The notes under the pieces: generated by a model | Told to the model about the DNA's origin: nothing | Database searches by the model: none | The model's input: only the letters and a program-made list of their open reading frames with translations | Assembly: GCA_030248225.1 (NCBI GenBank) | Contig: JASANE010019524.1 | Span: 30,495 to 94,494 of the forward strand | Origin: Trileptium ribeirensis | Lineage: Eukaryota > Nematoda > Enoplea > Enoplida > Thoracostomopsidae | Direction: 5' to 3' | Length of the DNA: 64,000 nucleotides | Part shown: positions 11,760-25,340 of the stretch, one piece after another | Layout: every line of letters starts with the position of its first letter | Position numbering within the stretch: the stretch's first letter is position 1 | Translations under genes and position numbers: made by a program

Positions 11760-14700
11760 ATACAAAAATATATAGTTACCGATACAGTATTCCTGGAGTG
11801 AAATATTGTTGTATTTGAAAACACAACGCTAAAACGCTTACAGCATGTTGAAACAGAACTCTAAAAAAAATTTTAAACATTTAACAAACCTTTATACATA
11901 TTTTGCAGAATCTAGTGGCCCGTGACACTGTTATTTTTAGATGAATACACTATAATATAAAAGTTGCATTTTGGAAAATCAAGCATGAGTTTGTTAGATC
12001 TTTGTTACCCATTTGCTCAAATTCACTCCAAAATACTAGAACCTAACTTTTGTAGTTTGTTGCTATTATTGCATTTTCGTTTTAATTTCCCTATTTTTGC
12101 AAAGAACATGAACCTATTAAATCTAGTTACTCCTTTTTTAATAGAAATTTGTTATTGTCTTTATTAGGAGACTTGTGCCCAAATTAAAATCCCTGGTGTT
12201 TAAAATGGGCACCTAGTATTCATGTGTATTAAAATTTTTCTAAATCACATAGTTCACATGGTTTCTAGTTTTTCCCATTTAAAATGTCCATATACTGCGT
12301 ATTTCTACCACACTATATTGCTTTTGGGTTATCTACTAATTTTCTTGAGTTAAAGAAGACATCTTTCCGGTGAGAAGGTGGAAAATAAATTTTGGATAAC
12401 ATTTAAAATACCACATACCCGGCAAACCCGACTGATATATCCGGGTTCGGACACACTGGCGTAGTAGCGCCCCTGATTAATAAACACACGAATCCTTAAT
12501 CAAAATGATTAACAACCACCACCGTGAATGGAATACCGCACAAAAAATATGATTAAAAATTTAGGACCCAATACTATATTTACATATTCACTGCTTTAAA
12601 TAATTTTTATGATTCAATGGCAACAGTTATGAGAGAAATTCAACTGCATCAATATAATTACGAATTTTCAAAACGTATGGCCACAATACAATTTTTCTAA
12701 CAAAAACTCGCACACGAATAGTGCGCAGCAAACGATAAAGCTAAACAATGTTTTTGAAGAATGGATTTCGGTTTTTTGCGACATATTGGCGACTGGCACA
12801 ATATTATCGTGATCGTTTGGTGAAATTAAGAATCACCGATTCATACCATCAGAAGAAGCAGCTCGTTATTACTCCAGAATAGTTTTCTAGTCTTCGTATT
12901 TAAGTAATCTAGGGATGTAACAATTACTGAGTGCTAAAAAGATGCGAAACAGTGCATTTAATAGACATACTCACGGTTTGTCCAAGCACATATATTCGAT
13001 GAATATTGAGCTTAGGTGTAAGTATAAATATCTAGACAAAATTCAGAACAGATATATTTTAATTATAGATTATTGAGATATATCATAATGCGCGAGTAAA
13101 CTTAAAATGACCCCGGCAACCATCCTATTTTGTATTTCTAGATAAAATTTGTTACGGAACGCTTTTTGGTCAAGTGATATCCATCGTAAAACTGTTCGCG
13201 AACAGAACGCTCTAACCAATCTAGCTATTTTGTGATCGCGAAAATTGAAGTAAAATTACCCAAATGTTTGAGAACGAAAATTTGTCCATTTGATTGTGAC
13301 GTCACTTATGCATTAAATATGTTCGCCAACACTGTATAATCCAAATTTAAATAATACATTAGGGAACAGAATTTCTGCAAACAAGATCAATTTCTGGCAC
13401 TTGAAGTCGATTCTGCCAATTTTCGGTTAGCGAAAACCGAATGAAATTAAGCTTGTTTTCCGTAAAGGGTAAGCTATTCGATATCGGTAATGACAGAACA
13501 GGATGGTTGGCGGGGTCACCTTAAGTTTACTGACGCATAAAAACGTTGATCAAAAACCAGTTAGGAGTTTTCACAATGTTATTAGCCGGAGCACCGCACC
13601 TTGTTTCACAATTATGGTATCACTATTAAAAAATCGTATCCATTGCTTTTAGAACTAGAAGTTTTTCATCGGAAAACAATCTTTTCACTGAAAATTACCA
13701 GTAGAATTTCTTAAATTTATAGTAAAACGACACTGGCACGACAAAACCCTGAAAATAATTTGAGAAAAAAATCACTACAAAAAATTACTAAACGCTAGAA
13801 ATTATCGCATTTTATATCACCGGTCATTAATAGCTACTGAGCGTATTACAAAAACATTACCTGAAAATGAAATTACTTAAATCTTTAATTATTCTAGAAA
13901 ATAAGGAAAGTTGAATAACAATAAATATATACGACAATACTAAAAACAAAATGTACAAATAATTTATGTTATTTTAAATAAATCCATCACAACAGAAACA
14001 GATTACTGAATGATTCCAGTAGGAAAGACATATTACAAAAAATTTTACTATTAATTCTATATAGTACTATATTGGAATCTCTTTTATTTATATTACGTTT
14101 ACAATACAACTTTGCGCAAACAACGTTATTAAGCAAACTTTGTTGAAACATATATTCAAATGCCGCTAAGGACCAGGGAGGGTAAAAATTAATAGGCCCT
14201 ATTAATTGATTGGTCTTGATTTCCCAATTATTTTGACGGGTTGGATTCCAATTATTTAGGCTATGTACTTCACGCAAAACAGGGTACTGAGAAGTAGATA
14301 TAGGGCAAAAATAAAGCCTGATTTGACGCATACATCTATAGGATACGCAAGAATAATTGTGTTTCTGTTGTTTATGTGATGTACATATATGACCTGTGAT
14401 ATGTATATAAATATGCTGTGAACGCAAGAATGGAATTAAGTGTGTACAAGAAATAAAAACACATGATTAAGTGCTAAAATAATGAAACACTTCAATTAAC
14501 GCATTCTATTTAAGGGACGCCGTCTTACTGTCTAAACAATGTAGACTGGTAGACTCTGCTTGCTACATGTTGGAAAAGATGGTCATCTGATAAATAAACG
14601 ATTTGGACAATGGCAAACGCGCAACGTGACACAATGAAAATTATGCCTTAAAATGGCGATATTGTATAAATTATTGACGCACAGTAGCCATATATGGGAC

Positions 14701-15225
14701 ACAGTAACCAAGTAAGGAGTCATGAGGAAAGTTTTTGATATTGCCCATTTGAAGGACATACTGGGGTAATCAAACTGAACTAAACTTCAACTAAATAACG
14801 CTTCATCTTGCTTAACCTGATCTGAAAATTTATTTTTTATTGCATTAGCCACATTTTTGGCACAAAATATCACTAAATTCAGGGGAAAATTTTTTATGAA
14901 AAGTAGGTACAATGAAACGTTTTGCTACTCTGAAAAATGTTCACTATGTACAACAAGGGTCAACTAATCTTGAAGATAAATACATTATATATAACGTTAG
15001 AAATAAAAACATCTTGGGGCGGGGCTTGCATGCAATCGTGACTTAGTCTAAGACTTATTATAAGACTCATACAAGGAATACTTAGAACATATGTTACATT
15101 TTGCTTATGCCCGTCATGGTTCGCCTATAACTGTATATCGAAGGTTCCTCAAATAAACAGCGACGTCGAAAATGAATAGTTAGCATCTTGAAAGATGAAG
15201 CAAATAAAAGATATAGACCTGACTG
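11760..15225. other. AT-rich intergenic or intronic sequence, nothing recognised
   Basis: Open frames here (the longest 146 codons, minus strand, 14427-13987) have no recognisable domain and no flanking splice signals. No transposon ends or tandem arrays were seen. Confidence 0.5.
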
Positions 15226-15229
15226 CAAA

Positions 15230-15570
15230 AGATATATGTAGACCGGCAATACTCCCTAACCACACGAGAGCTATTCAAATATTAATGGTCTCATTTTATC
15301 GAGCGATTCATATTCTAAATAGCTGCATTTGATTTACTGTAATTGCATTAAATACGCTGTATGGCTGAGTTAAAATCCATTTTCGAATGGATCTATGGGA
15401 CCCAAAACACACGAAAACAGTATTATATCCGTAAGCATTCGAGTTGTATGGGTGTTATTGGTCTCATTTTATGGAGCAAGTCATCTTCTATGTCGCTGCG
15501 TAGTGTGTTGCTATTGACATTGTTTAAGCTGCACGGCTGTGGCAAAACGGCGTTAAAAATTTGTCCCTTC
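15230..15570. repeat. Satellite family C, two units
   Basis: Two degenerate units about 155 bp apart share GGTCTCATTTTAT(C/G)GAGC, followed by CATATTCTA/CATCTTCTAT, and GACCCAAAACACACGAAAA. The same family occurs at 17840-18240 and 34025-34340. Confidence 0.65.
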
Positions 15571-17839
15571 ATAGGACAACTGCCCTTTATTTGTATATCA
15601 CTGTCCTTTAAATGATTCGTAAAAAATCTGACAAATATAAACTTCATATATTATAACATTAGTGGGCAGACGCATTAAAAAGGTTGATGCCATTCTAGAA
15701 AATCGATTCAGCTTATAAATTTCATTGGATTAACGAATTGGGATGGAAGGCGTCCTCAAAGTTATTCTTGAAAAACGTCGATTGAAAGGATGTTCAGTTA
15801 AAATGCACAAATTATTAGAAACTATTCATTATTTAAAAGGTATTCTCCAAACGAAGAAAAAATAACACCACAATAAAGTTCAGTGTACGACGCGCACAGT
15901 AATATAAATTATTGTCATGTCCTATGATGTCACTAAAAATATAAGATTTCGCAAACTTTTATTGTCCCTTATTTGGGCGTATTCCTTATTAGGAAATTAT
16001 ACTGTACTCTAATATATTATACACGGTGCCACAGTATAGCAGGAGCCATGATCCTTCAGCATCCTGGCTTTAGGCACGCCTTCATTCCCACCCAATCCAT
16101 TTAGCTAAAGCTGTAAAGTCATAAATCCATAATATTTCTGTTGTGTATTTATCGTGTTCTGTAAGCTATCGTGCCAGTAAAAACTTAGAATCATTTTGTT
16201 ACGAAGCGCCGATATTAGCGCCTATATATAGTATAATGTCAATAATTGTTGTTCCGACTATTGCAAGTAATAATGACCAGTTTTGCGAAACAACATTGTT
16301 TATATTTGATTATGTTCGTCTTTATGCTGTTTTAAGGATGGACATTAAGATACATACTGGTGTAGTGCGTATCATTGCAATTAACTGCAATAAATAATTG
16401 GTGGACGTCGCAGTTATAACAATTGATTGGTCAACGAATAATTGATGATCTGCCAAATAAGTTTTACAGCCTCTGTTAAGGGCACGATTCTAGAGCTAAA
16501 TATACACCATATTTTAACTGAACCACTTTATTAACCGCATATCAAAACACAAAGACATTTAAATTACTGACCCACGTGCAGCGCAGCGAGGTGTTTTCTT
16601 GCCGCTGGGGTTCTTTGCCAGGAAATGTGTTCGCTAAAATGTTGTTCGTACCAAATATATTAAACGTTGTATCTAAACCAGCTCATAATACTGTTCCGCT
16701 CGCAATAGTATTTGGAATTTTTTCCAGTTATAGACAAGTTCGTGGATTGAACTAAACTTTTTTACATTCAATGTTCATTCGTTCGAAGGTCCACATTGTA
16801 ATTCCGGCAGATGTATTGTAATATAACATGCAATATTAATTATAACATATTCCTGTAGTGTGACTGTCACACGTGCTTTCAACTTTCGTTGTGCCTTCAA
16901 AACAATAATTTCGATAATAAAGTGAGTAAGTTATAAATGTTTCAAAATTCTCAAACATACAGTTACGAAACGATATAAACTCAAATCTTTGCCAAAAATT
17001 CGCTCACGAAAAATTAGTAACAGCTGTTCCGTTTTGGTGTTACTGAATGTCTGTCGCGAGCGATTTACATTTATTTGCGTCGTATAGCTGTAAATGCTCG
17101 AGAATCGAAGCAGCCTGTGAGGAACGTCTAACTTATACAAGAGTCACCGCTCATCGTTTCGCTACAAATACATACATACTAGCTATAAATGTTATGGTTA
17201 ATATCAATATTATATAAAAACATTAGCGATGTACAAATAAAAACATTGTAGTAGTACCTTTTAAACACCATTAGACAAAAATGTTTGCAACATTACCTAC
17301 TATATGAAAAAATGTGGCATGATTCACATAAACTATGTACAAGCGAAGCAGTATAATTTCATTATTCATTGATAAAATAATAAAATATCATTCTTTTGTT
17401 GTAAACAGCTGGGGATACGGAGGAAGCCCCCTAATCTTGTGATAAATACAAAGTACGCAACGGTTTTAACTAAAATGATAGCTGGGATTTCGACACCATG
17501 ATATTTATATTCCGAGGAGCGAGGGGCAAGCCTAGCGAAAAATATTGAGTTTGTATATTTCTACGGTGTCCGTTTCTGGGACTTGGGGTGACACGCATGA
17601 CTTAATTTCAGCCGGAAGGATTCAATCGTGCGATAGCTCATTCCAAGGTTTGGATCTCTTTTTGTGCCCAACGAGAAAACGGATACCAACTCCTTCCGGA
17701 TATAAAGCAGAGGGTTTTGAAATACGACGAAAAATCACACTACTTATTATACCTCGACAACCCTTGGAAATATCCTAGTCTCCAGAACTAATACTTCACT
17801 GCGCGGCTTTCTGAGGATGTAGCATTTGGGTCAACAAGG

Positions 17840-18265
17840 GATTTTAGATCGAACCGTGAGATCCATACCACACCAAAACACATCTCCATTGAGCAATTCA
17901 CCTTCTATATAACTACACATAGCGTCATGATTTACCTTGAAGGGTTGAGTCAAAATGTGTTTTCAACAGACCCATGAGACCCAAAATATACGAAAAGGTC
18001 AAAATCACCTCAAGCTCTCCAATGTACGTATTGCGTTTTGCAGACTAATTTACCCTATATATAGCTGAGAAGTGTGCTGCTCGTATTATTTATGCTTCAG
18101 ACTTGAGTTAAAAAATTTTCAACGGGCGCATGAAACAAAAAATACACGAAAACGGCAACATCGCAGCACCCGCTTTAGCTATATGAGTGTTATTGGTCTA
18201 TTTTTATAAAGCATAACATCCGTTATGTAGTTGCACATTAAACACTCAATAAGAGAGTGTTTAAT
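17840..18265. repeat. Satellite family C, further units plus short hairpin
   Basis: Contains CATGAGACCCAAAATATACG (17972) and CATGAAACAAAAAATACACG (18127), about 155 bp apart, each followed by related sequence, plus a decayed third unit near 17850. At its right end ATTAAACACTC and GAGTGTTTAAT (18237-18266) form an 11-bp inverted repeat. Confidence 0.6.
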
Positions 18266-18552
18266 ATATATGCATGGCTAGTAATAACATGCTGATTTTA
18301 GGCTCATTTTAGAAGTATATATATATGGACTATATAACTGTGTGCGACTCTGTAAATTACATATTCAACATTCAGAATTCGCCAATTTGGCAATGAGATA
18401 AATTACTAGTCCATTGACTAAAATAGCAACCATATTATATCAATTTACATGAACCCACATCGCTTTGTGATTGTTACACAATACTAGCTACAAACATTGT
18501 GTAATTTTTTGCAAAATGGTACGAATTGTTATAGCAATTATTACATAGTAAC

Positions 18553-19040
18553 ACAAACAGTCGACGATAGTTGATTCTACTGAAGCATGTGGCACATTTT
18601 ACCTTTGCCTAGTCAGCGGTAAGCACGGTAAGTTGCGATCGTTTTCCGTCTTACACCAACAAAGGCTAATTACCCACTTAGTGGAGGATAAACAAGACTA
18701 CCCCACCCAAGTCCTAGGACCAGCAAAACTATACCCTATGTTCTTAAACCGCCAATTCTATACTCACTCCATGTTCCTGTACCACCAAATCTATACCCAT
18801 AAAGTTCTTAGACCACCAGATCTATGGCAACAGGATTTTGACCATCAAATTTATACATGTTTTGACCACGAAACCCAGAACCATAGGTCAGAAAATGGGG
18901 AGGGAGTCTGAACTTGGCGGTCCAGGAACGTGGGAGGCATAAATTTGGTGGTCCGAGAACCTGTACTATACATTTGGCGGCCCAAGAGCACCAACTAGTG
19001 TCACGCTCTTCAGCAGAGTCGACTATCATCGACTCTTGGT
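18553..19040. mobile_element. Foldback element 1
   Basis: The ends are inverted repeats of about 42 bp: left ACAAACAGTCGACGATAGTTG, right end (complement) ACCAAGAGTCGATGATAGTCG, continuing to a shared GTG(A/G)CAC. Between them the left half holds several copies of GTTCTTAGACCACCA followed by TCTATA, and the right half holds the same motif on the opposite strand (TTTGGTGGTCCGAGAAC). The whole element therefore folds back on itself. No protein is encoded. Confidence 0.75.
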
Positions 19041-19059
19041 GATCAAAGTATACACAATG

Positions 19060-20900
19060 CATGACGATATCAAGTTATGGAATTACGAGAACAGCATTTC
19101 ATGCACAGTGTACGAATAACATTATTCGCGCTGACACGATCGTGTCCAAAATGCACATTACTTTATGTAATAAATTATTATCTTACCAATATACGCAATA
19201 TGCAGCAATTAATTAATTTAAAATTTACTAAAAAATTGCCATACAGTCTAAATCGTGCAAAAGATCTTTTAACCGACACTGATCGAAACGTCTATAATAG
19301 CGATAAATATTTGCACCTATTTTGTGGTCATGACTCAAAGTATCTACGTATACATTTCTCTATTACAAATCGTTCATTAATAATGACAAGGTACGTAAAT
19401 TTACCTCGCAAGGAAAATTAGTGAATTTCTAAGCACATGAACCATCACTGAGGAAAACTAATTTTTTTGGGATCAACGAAACTAATAATCATTAATGAGA
19501 GTAATATATCTAAGTCATCGCAAATGTGCAGTACCAGAAATGACAATGGACTCTCCAACAAACTTCGAAGAGATCTTTAAAGAAGTAATTTGAAAAAACT
19601 TTACAATTCTTATAGAAAAGCAAAATCACAGCATCATTCGAACAAATATAGAGCGAACAGCATTCATCAAAAGTGTCCTGTGAGCAGATTATTATAATTA
19701 CCACTAGAAATGTTACAAAAAATTTTGTGTTTCAAATTTTAAAAACGCATTGCGGCTTTGTAATTAAAATGGCATCCTGACATCCCAATGTTTTGAGAAA
19801 CTGCACCCTTTTTGACTACGGCCTCATTTAATCAATTACTACAACACTACAAAATAAAGAAAACTTACACTGTGGTTAGTGCCGACGCAACATGATCTAT
19901 AAATTAAACCTTTAGATAAGTTTCCAAACTACAGTGCGCGTCACAAACGACCCACCGTTATCTGGAGAGCGAGGATCGGGCGTATAATGATTAAGCTGCA
20001 GTCATGTCCGAGAGTACTACTGTGCCACAAATACTAACAAAATCTGAACGGAACCCAATTTTATGATAGCATGTACCTTTTGTATCACGCTTCCGAAAAC
20101 ATCGTGTGTTGTCATAAATAAGTCGTACTCACGGTTTAAAATTGACACAATTTGGCCTGATCCTATTCTTAGATTTTAAGAAGTGATACCTATATGTTAC
20201 GTATAAAAAATAAGTAAGGAGAAAAGGATGCAGTATAAAAGTCCGCCCGTCCCCGGCCACACAGAATTTGCTTGTCCTGATCCACACAAAATTGTGTCTG
20301 CCCGTGTTCAGACGAAATACCGATTGTCCACATCCAAGTAAAAGCTTGCCTATTAACAAAATGTTTTAAATCTATATTAGTCGTCGTCCGTGTGCAACGA
20401 ATACAATGACATCCAAATTTTAAATTATTTTTACAATATTCATTGGCCACTATTCGCATTAAATACCTCATATTGCAGTAACATTATGTGTATAAATATA
20501 ACAATAATAAAAAATTAGACAAATCGGATTTAAATAAAATGAGAACGATAACAAAAACACCATGGTAGAAGATAATATTCAGCATAATACGTGTTAACAA
20601 CCCATAAAAAATTTTACTGTTACCACTGGTTGAGAAGTGACAAGTGATCGCAACGTGGGCTTTTCATTTTGGCCAAAACCAGTTCCAGGAAAAAGAACCA
20701 TTTATTCACCGTACTGCACTATTATTTGTTTCACGATGCATCAACATTATTTATCGGTGTTGTGGTTTCTTGTTGACCGTGACCATAAAATGTTGGCTGA
20801 AATAATCCCGAAGAAATCGAAATCCAGAGAACTATAGTTTAATAGCATTCTACTATGCGAACATAAAACCGATGTTGATTATAATGTAACAGATCCATAC
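19060..20900. other. AT-rich stretch, nothing recognised
   Basis: No exon, transposon terminus or tandem array was identified. A small imperfect inverted repeat around ACAGAATTTG/CAAAATTGTG (20269-20300) is the only local structure noted. Confidence 0.4.
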
Positions 20901-20920
20901 TGAATCGTTACGAGGTGAAT

Positions 20921-21092
20921 TAATCCTGACCATAACCTAATGGCAACATTTTATCGAATACCCTTAATCCTGGCCATAGTCTAATGGCCAACATTTAATC
21001 GACAGTCCAATAATCCTGGCCACAGTCTAATGGCCGACATTTACAAACACTCCATTAATCCTGGCCACAGTGTAATGGCAACATTGACGGAT
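20921..21092. repeat. Four-copy 44-46 bp tandem repeat
   Basis: Units start at 20921, 20965, 21011 and 21056, each TAATCCTGGCCACAGTCTAA followed by TGGC(C)AACATT. Copies are about 85 percent alike by eye. Confidence 0.85.
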
Positions 21093-21395
21093 TTAGTTAC
21101 GGATGTCTCCCCAAGTTAGAATACCTAACGGAGATGATTCAACTGGGTACGAAACCAACCGTTGCATCGAAATACTTTATGACCTCTTTGTGCAAGCGAA
21201 TACATAAGCCGATTCCCCCGTACATACGAACCGACCACAAGACCCTGTTGTCACCTTACTTAAAGAGATTTTCGTCATATTTCGGCCTGCACCGCCGACA
21301 GTTTTTGCGATCGAAATGGGTATCGTCATTAACATTTCTGGGATGGTTAATCATCGAAGTATTACTACAGTATATCTATAGATGTTGATTGTAGT

Positions 21396-21916
21396 GCCAT
21401 AAAGGCACCTATTGGTATAAGTATCTTGCATCAAGATATCATTATTATAACCATATTGTTGTTGGCCATAAAGGCTCCATTGGAGTACCTGAATTATGGA
21501 TAGATATTAACATTACCATCGCTTTGTTGTACCATTTTGATTGCCATAACGGCACGTATTATTCATTTGATTCGTATAACCTTGATCATATCGCGTATCT
21601 GTGTACCCTTGGAATCGTTGTTGGTATTCATATGTATTTTTAGGTGGATATACGCGATTCGATCGTTCGATTACCGTCATATATTTGGATCGTACTTGTT
21701 AACCATTTATGTATAACTGTTGTACCATATTCATACCGGACTTTCATGTTGTTTCAGGCCATAAAAGCGCCTACATTTTGTTATGATTCTGTACCGTTTT
21801 TATGATTACCATACTCGTATTGCACCCTTGATTATGAACGTATATTGTAAAAATTTATCGATACTTGTTGTACCATATCCATATCGTTCCATTGTGTTGA
21901 TCATGGCCATAAAGGT
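21396..21916. repeat. Spaced GCCATAAAGGC motif
   Basis: The 11-mer GCCATAAAGGC or a one-base variant occurs at 21396, 21465, 21543, 21758 and 21906, separated by otherwise different AT-rich sequence. Flanks such as GTTGTACCATAT also recur. Confidence 0.55.
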
Positions 21917-22693
21917 CTATATTTGAATGTAACCTACTTGTGTATTTCATTGATGTTTTCAGGATTATGGTTACATTTTACTGTATCCTTGTGATTTATG
22001 AGTTTGGAGGTGTGAATAGTCGCGAGCAATTAGATTCGTTTACGACAATTTCTAGAAGAAATTTAGTAACTTCTACGCATCTAAATTAACGTTTCGCGAG
22101 CATGGCGAGCTCTTGCCATACCCGACTCGTGGAAGTATGGGACGGTAAGACTCCTCGCCTGCCCCGATATATAGGAATAGCCCTACCCCGCATGGCAGGA
22201 CCGCGAAACGTATCCCAAATTTTGATAGAAAGAGTGGCCGTGACGGATACCCGTCACGACCGTCTTCACGAGTGAGGGATACAAAAATTTGGGGCTGTCC
22301 GCCTTAGAGCGAACGGCAAATGAGCGAATTTCCTGAAAATATTTGTAGGAAAAGTGAAGTATCACTTTACCAATGTTCAATATTAACGATTACACAGGTA
22401 AATTGCAGTAACCAAAACTTTATCAGTTACCAGCGTTCATTTTCGCTGGTCAAAATAAATGATAAAACTAAAATGTTTGAAAATTTGGAATCAAAAGTAT
22501 CCGCTCCGGTACGTAACTCCGGAACCGTGGAGAAACCGCAAATTTGGTACGTCACATCCCTGATAGGAAATTTTACGGCCTTCCTAATGAGTCCGGTCTC
22601 TTGGAGATCCGATTATGATCCACGGATTTTTTAATGAATAACTAGGTACGCGTAGTAAATAAATCACATTTAATCAAATAAAGTAACGCTTGA

Positions 22694-22755
22694 CTGACAT
22701 ATATATATACATTGACTGACATATATATATACGTTGACCGATATATATATTTGGT
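22694..22755. repeat. Short tandem repeat, TTGACTGACATATATATATAC
   Basis: About three 22-24 bp units, the last decayed (TTGACCGATATATATA). Confidence 0.8.
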
Positions 22756-23917
22756 ATCGTTGTAATCCCTAGAGCCGATGCCTTCTTTTGAGCCCGGACC
22801 GGTCCCGCTGTGCCCACTTTTAGGTACCCCTCGACGTGAAAGTCGCGGAAATAACGCCCCGACCGGCGAGTAACCCCTTGTCAAAACTAACGCAAATATA
22901 TACTTAAACCCCATTAAATTATATCCAGAACCCGCGGGAGCCGCGTAAACCTCTTTAATCCTTTACAAAATTCATCATGGGCTCGTCCGCGAGCCAACCT
23001 TTCCCTCTTATTGTCCGAAAGTGGACCTGTTACATATTAAAATGACCGGAAGGACGTGCTGAGTCCAAATCCGAGGTTCGCCTGGCACTTCGGCCATTGC
23101 CGAGGGGACAGCGCCCTCTTTACACCTCCCTACCCCCATCTTTGTTTACACAAGTTGCGTCTCTGCTGCACCGATGCCGGTCTCCAAGCATTTGAGCATC
23201 CACATTTATATACTTTCCTGTATTAAACAATGTTCGCAATAAATCAACAAGTATATAGATATTAAATTTATATAAAACGGGATAGTCCATCATCAACAGC
23301 GTTGGTACTGCATAGCAGTTAGAGTAAGCTGGCGCTTTCCTGAGTAAATAAAGTAGAACTCCGAATTTAGTGGCCAAATTTATATAAAGTTTGACCTTAG
23401 CTTTAATATTAGAGTTTCTTAGCATCATACGAGTTTAATGCTATCTTCGAAATTTATTCGTCATGAGGAAGTATCAACATCAGTTAACCAAACAATCGTG
23501 ACCCCGAATTTTGAAAAGATGTTTATATTAGAGCTAGTAATTTAATATTAAGCTGCTATGAAAGTTTCTAGTCAATTTACACTTATTATCAGCGATCTTG
23601 AAGATGTTGCTGCGTTTCATAGTCAATGAGCTTGGCCTTATCAAGCTGAACCATTGTGATAGTAGTTTGTAAACTTGGAGTTGGTGAGACATCGACATCG
23701 TGCGGATGCTTTATATGTAGTTTAGTACAAATGTAGTTTAAAGTTGTTGGAAGTTTCTGGAAGGTCGCGTATGAAAGTTTAGTATTATTTCTTAAAAGTT
23801 TTATATTAAAGTGGTATAAACAAAGTGATAAGCGTCGGATTTTATATTAAAATCGGTCCGAAATTTTTTGAAATTCACACCGATAAGGAAATTTACTCTT
23901 ACGATTAAAATCTGGGG

Positions 23918-24122
23918 TCAAATCGTCCCAAAAGTGCTGACCAAGCACTTTTATTAAAATTTAATAGCATTTTAATGGCCCATTAATCAAAGTCAATCAC
24001 CGAAATTCGCAGTATTTAAATCAAATCGACCCAAAAGTGCTGACCAAGCACTTTTATTAAAATTTAATAGCATTTTAGTGGCCCCAATAATCAAACATAA
24101 TCACCGAAATTCGCAGTATTTA
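23918..24122. repeat. 103-bp tandem duplication upstream of a TATA box
   Basis: Unit 1 23918-23963 onward to 24020, unit 2 from 24021, nearly identical. Each unit contains AAAAGTGCTGACCAAGCACTTTT, whose 9-bp arms are exactly complementary around a 5-bp loop. Unit 2 ends in the TATTTAAG of the core promoter described next. Confidence 0.85.
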
Positions 24123-24160
24123 AGCAGAGCCACTCGAGCTCTCGGTCAGACTTCAGTCTG
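24117..24160 (+). promoter_or_regulatory. TATA plus initiator core promoter, probably of an LTR
   Basis: TATTTAAG at 24117-24124 is followed at the expected distance (31 bp) by GGTCAGAC with the start A at 24148, an initiator match. A second TCAGTC lies 7 bp further. A splice donor-like ACT|GTAAGTG follows at about 24350 and AATAAA at 24624-24629. A duplicated upstream block, TATA, initiator and AATAAA within 700 bp is the layout of a retrotransposon LTR, but no second LTR, primer site or coding region was found. Confidence 0.5.
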
Positions 24161-24220
24161 ATTTCGGCAACACAGAGTTCGGTCGCTTTGTAGACCGGCT
24201 CTGTCGCTTATTGTTTTGTT

Positions 24221-24266
24221 CTTGGTTTCACTTACGATTTACTCTTGGTTTCACTTACGATTTACT
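24221..24266. repeat. Exact 23-bp tandem duplication
   Basis: CTTGGTTTCACTTACGATTT plus ACT occurs twice back to back, just downstream of the core promoter. Confidence 0.9.
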
Positions 24267-24623
24267 ACTTCTACTTGGCTTCTTTTTGCTTCGATCTTGC
24301 GAATGGACGGACGAGCGATGGACGTCGACTGACCGGACTCGAAACTGTAAGTGTGGACAGGGAGGCAGCGTAGTTTGGTTATTGTTACGGACATTAGGTT
24401 AGGTAGGCCTGGAGTTTTAGTAGATAGCACCTAGAATAGGATGACACGACGATGAGGATCAGTACTTAGCATTTAGCCTCCCCTGTCCATACGGTTATTT
24501 TACATGATAGTGCACCCGTCCTAGTTTGTCCCGCAGACACGTAGCCATAACTAGCCACTCACACAACTTAGTTAGACGGCCGAAGTCATGCTGAACCTCC
24601 CTCGGCCGATGAGTTAAGGTACA

Positions 24624-24629
24624 AATAAA
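24624..24629 (+). terminator. AATAAA polyadenylation signal candidate
   Basis: AATAAA about 475 bp after the proposed start at 24148, followed by a small GCGACGCTCGCG inverted repeat. Confidence 0.35.
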
Positions 24630-24839
24630 CGCGACGCTCGCGTAGAGATCTATCTTTACATGATTGTCTGAGTCGAGTTAGGATTTAAAATGTAATCTTT
24701 GAGCCGACCGAGGTTAAACAAAATGAATTTTTGGTTGAATATTAGCAATCCGCCTGTGTATTTTGGTACTTTGATGGTTGGAAACTCAGGACCAATTATT
24801 GATTGGAGGACAAGTGTAGGATAGAGCTACCCCGGAACT

Positions 24840-25340
24840 TTGTTAAAATTTTATTAGGATACCAATAAGGTTCTAGATACCTAAATTGAGTCGCGAATTT
24901 TATCAACCCGCAATTAGGTATACCGACTCAACGCCCTATGAGCGACTCTGCCCCAGAGATTTGCCAAAAATTTACTCGAATCTCGATAAAGCTATCGACT
25001 AGCGCATAAAACTTTCAAATATCGCGTCGGAAATCCAAACCCGACGACCCTGAAGGGGCTTGCCCCTACCAAAATAGGGTAATTGAAATATTTTGAGATT
25101 CCCTCCAGGAATTTTGTCGAAACTTTAGCTGTTTCTTCGTAGGGATGTCCGTCAACGGATAAGATCTTGAAACTCAACAATATCGCGTCGGAATCACAGG
25201 GGTCCGCCCCTACCCAAAACTTCAAATGTCAATAACTCAAAATTTACTCCAGGAATCTTGATGATTGTTATCGTACAAATAGGCCTTCCATTTGAGCCAT
25301 TAAGCACGGCAAAGCCGTGTCCCGTTTAAAACTCACAAGA
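24840..25340. repeat. Tandem repeat, about 161-bp units
   Basis: TATCGCGTCGGAAATC..GGGGCTTGCCCCTACC at 25020 recurs as TATCGCGTCGGAATC..GGGGTCCGCCCCTACC at 25181, with shared CTCCAGGAAT downstream. A more decayed unit precedes it. Confidence 0.65.

Noticed and set aside
13987..14427. 146-codon minus-strand frame
   Set aside because: Very AT-rich, no domain, no splice context; expected by chance in such sequence.
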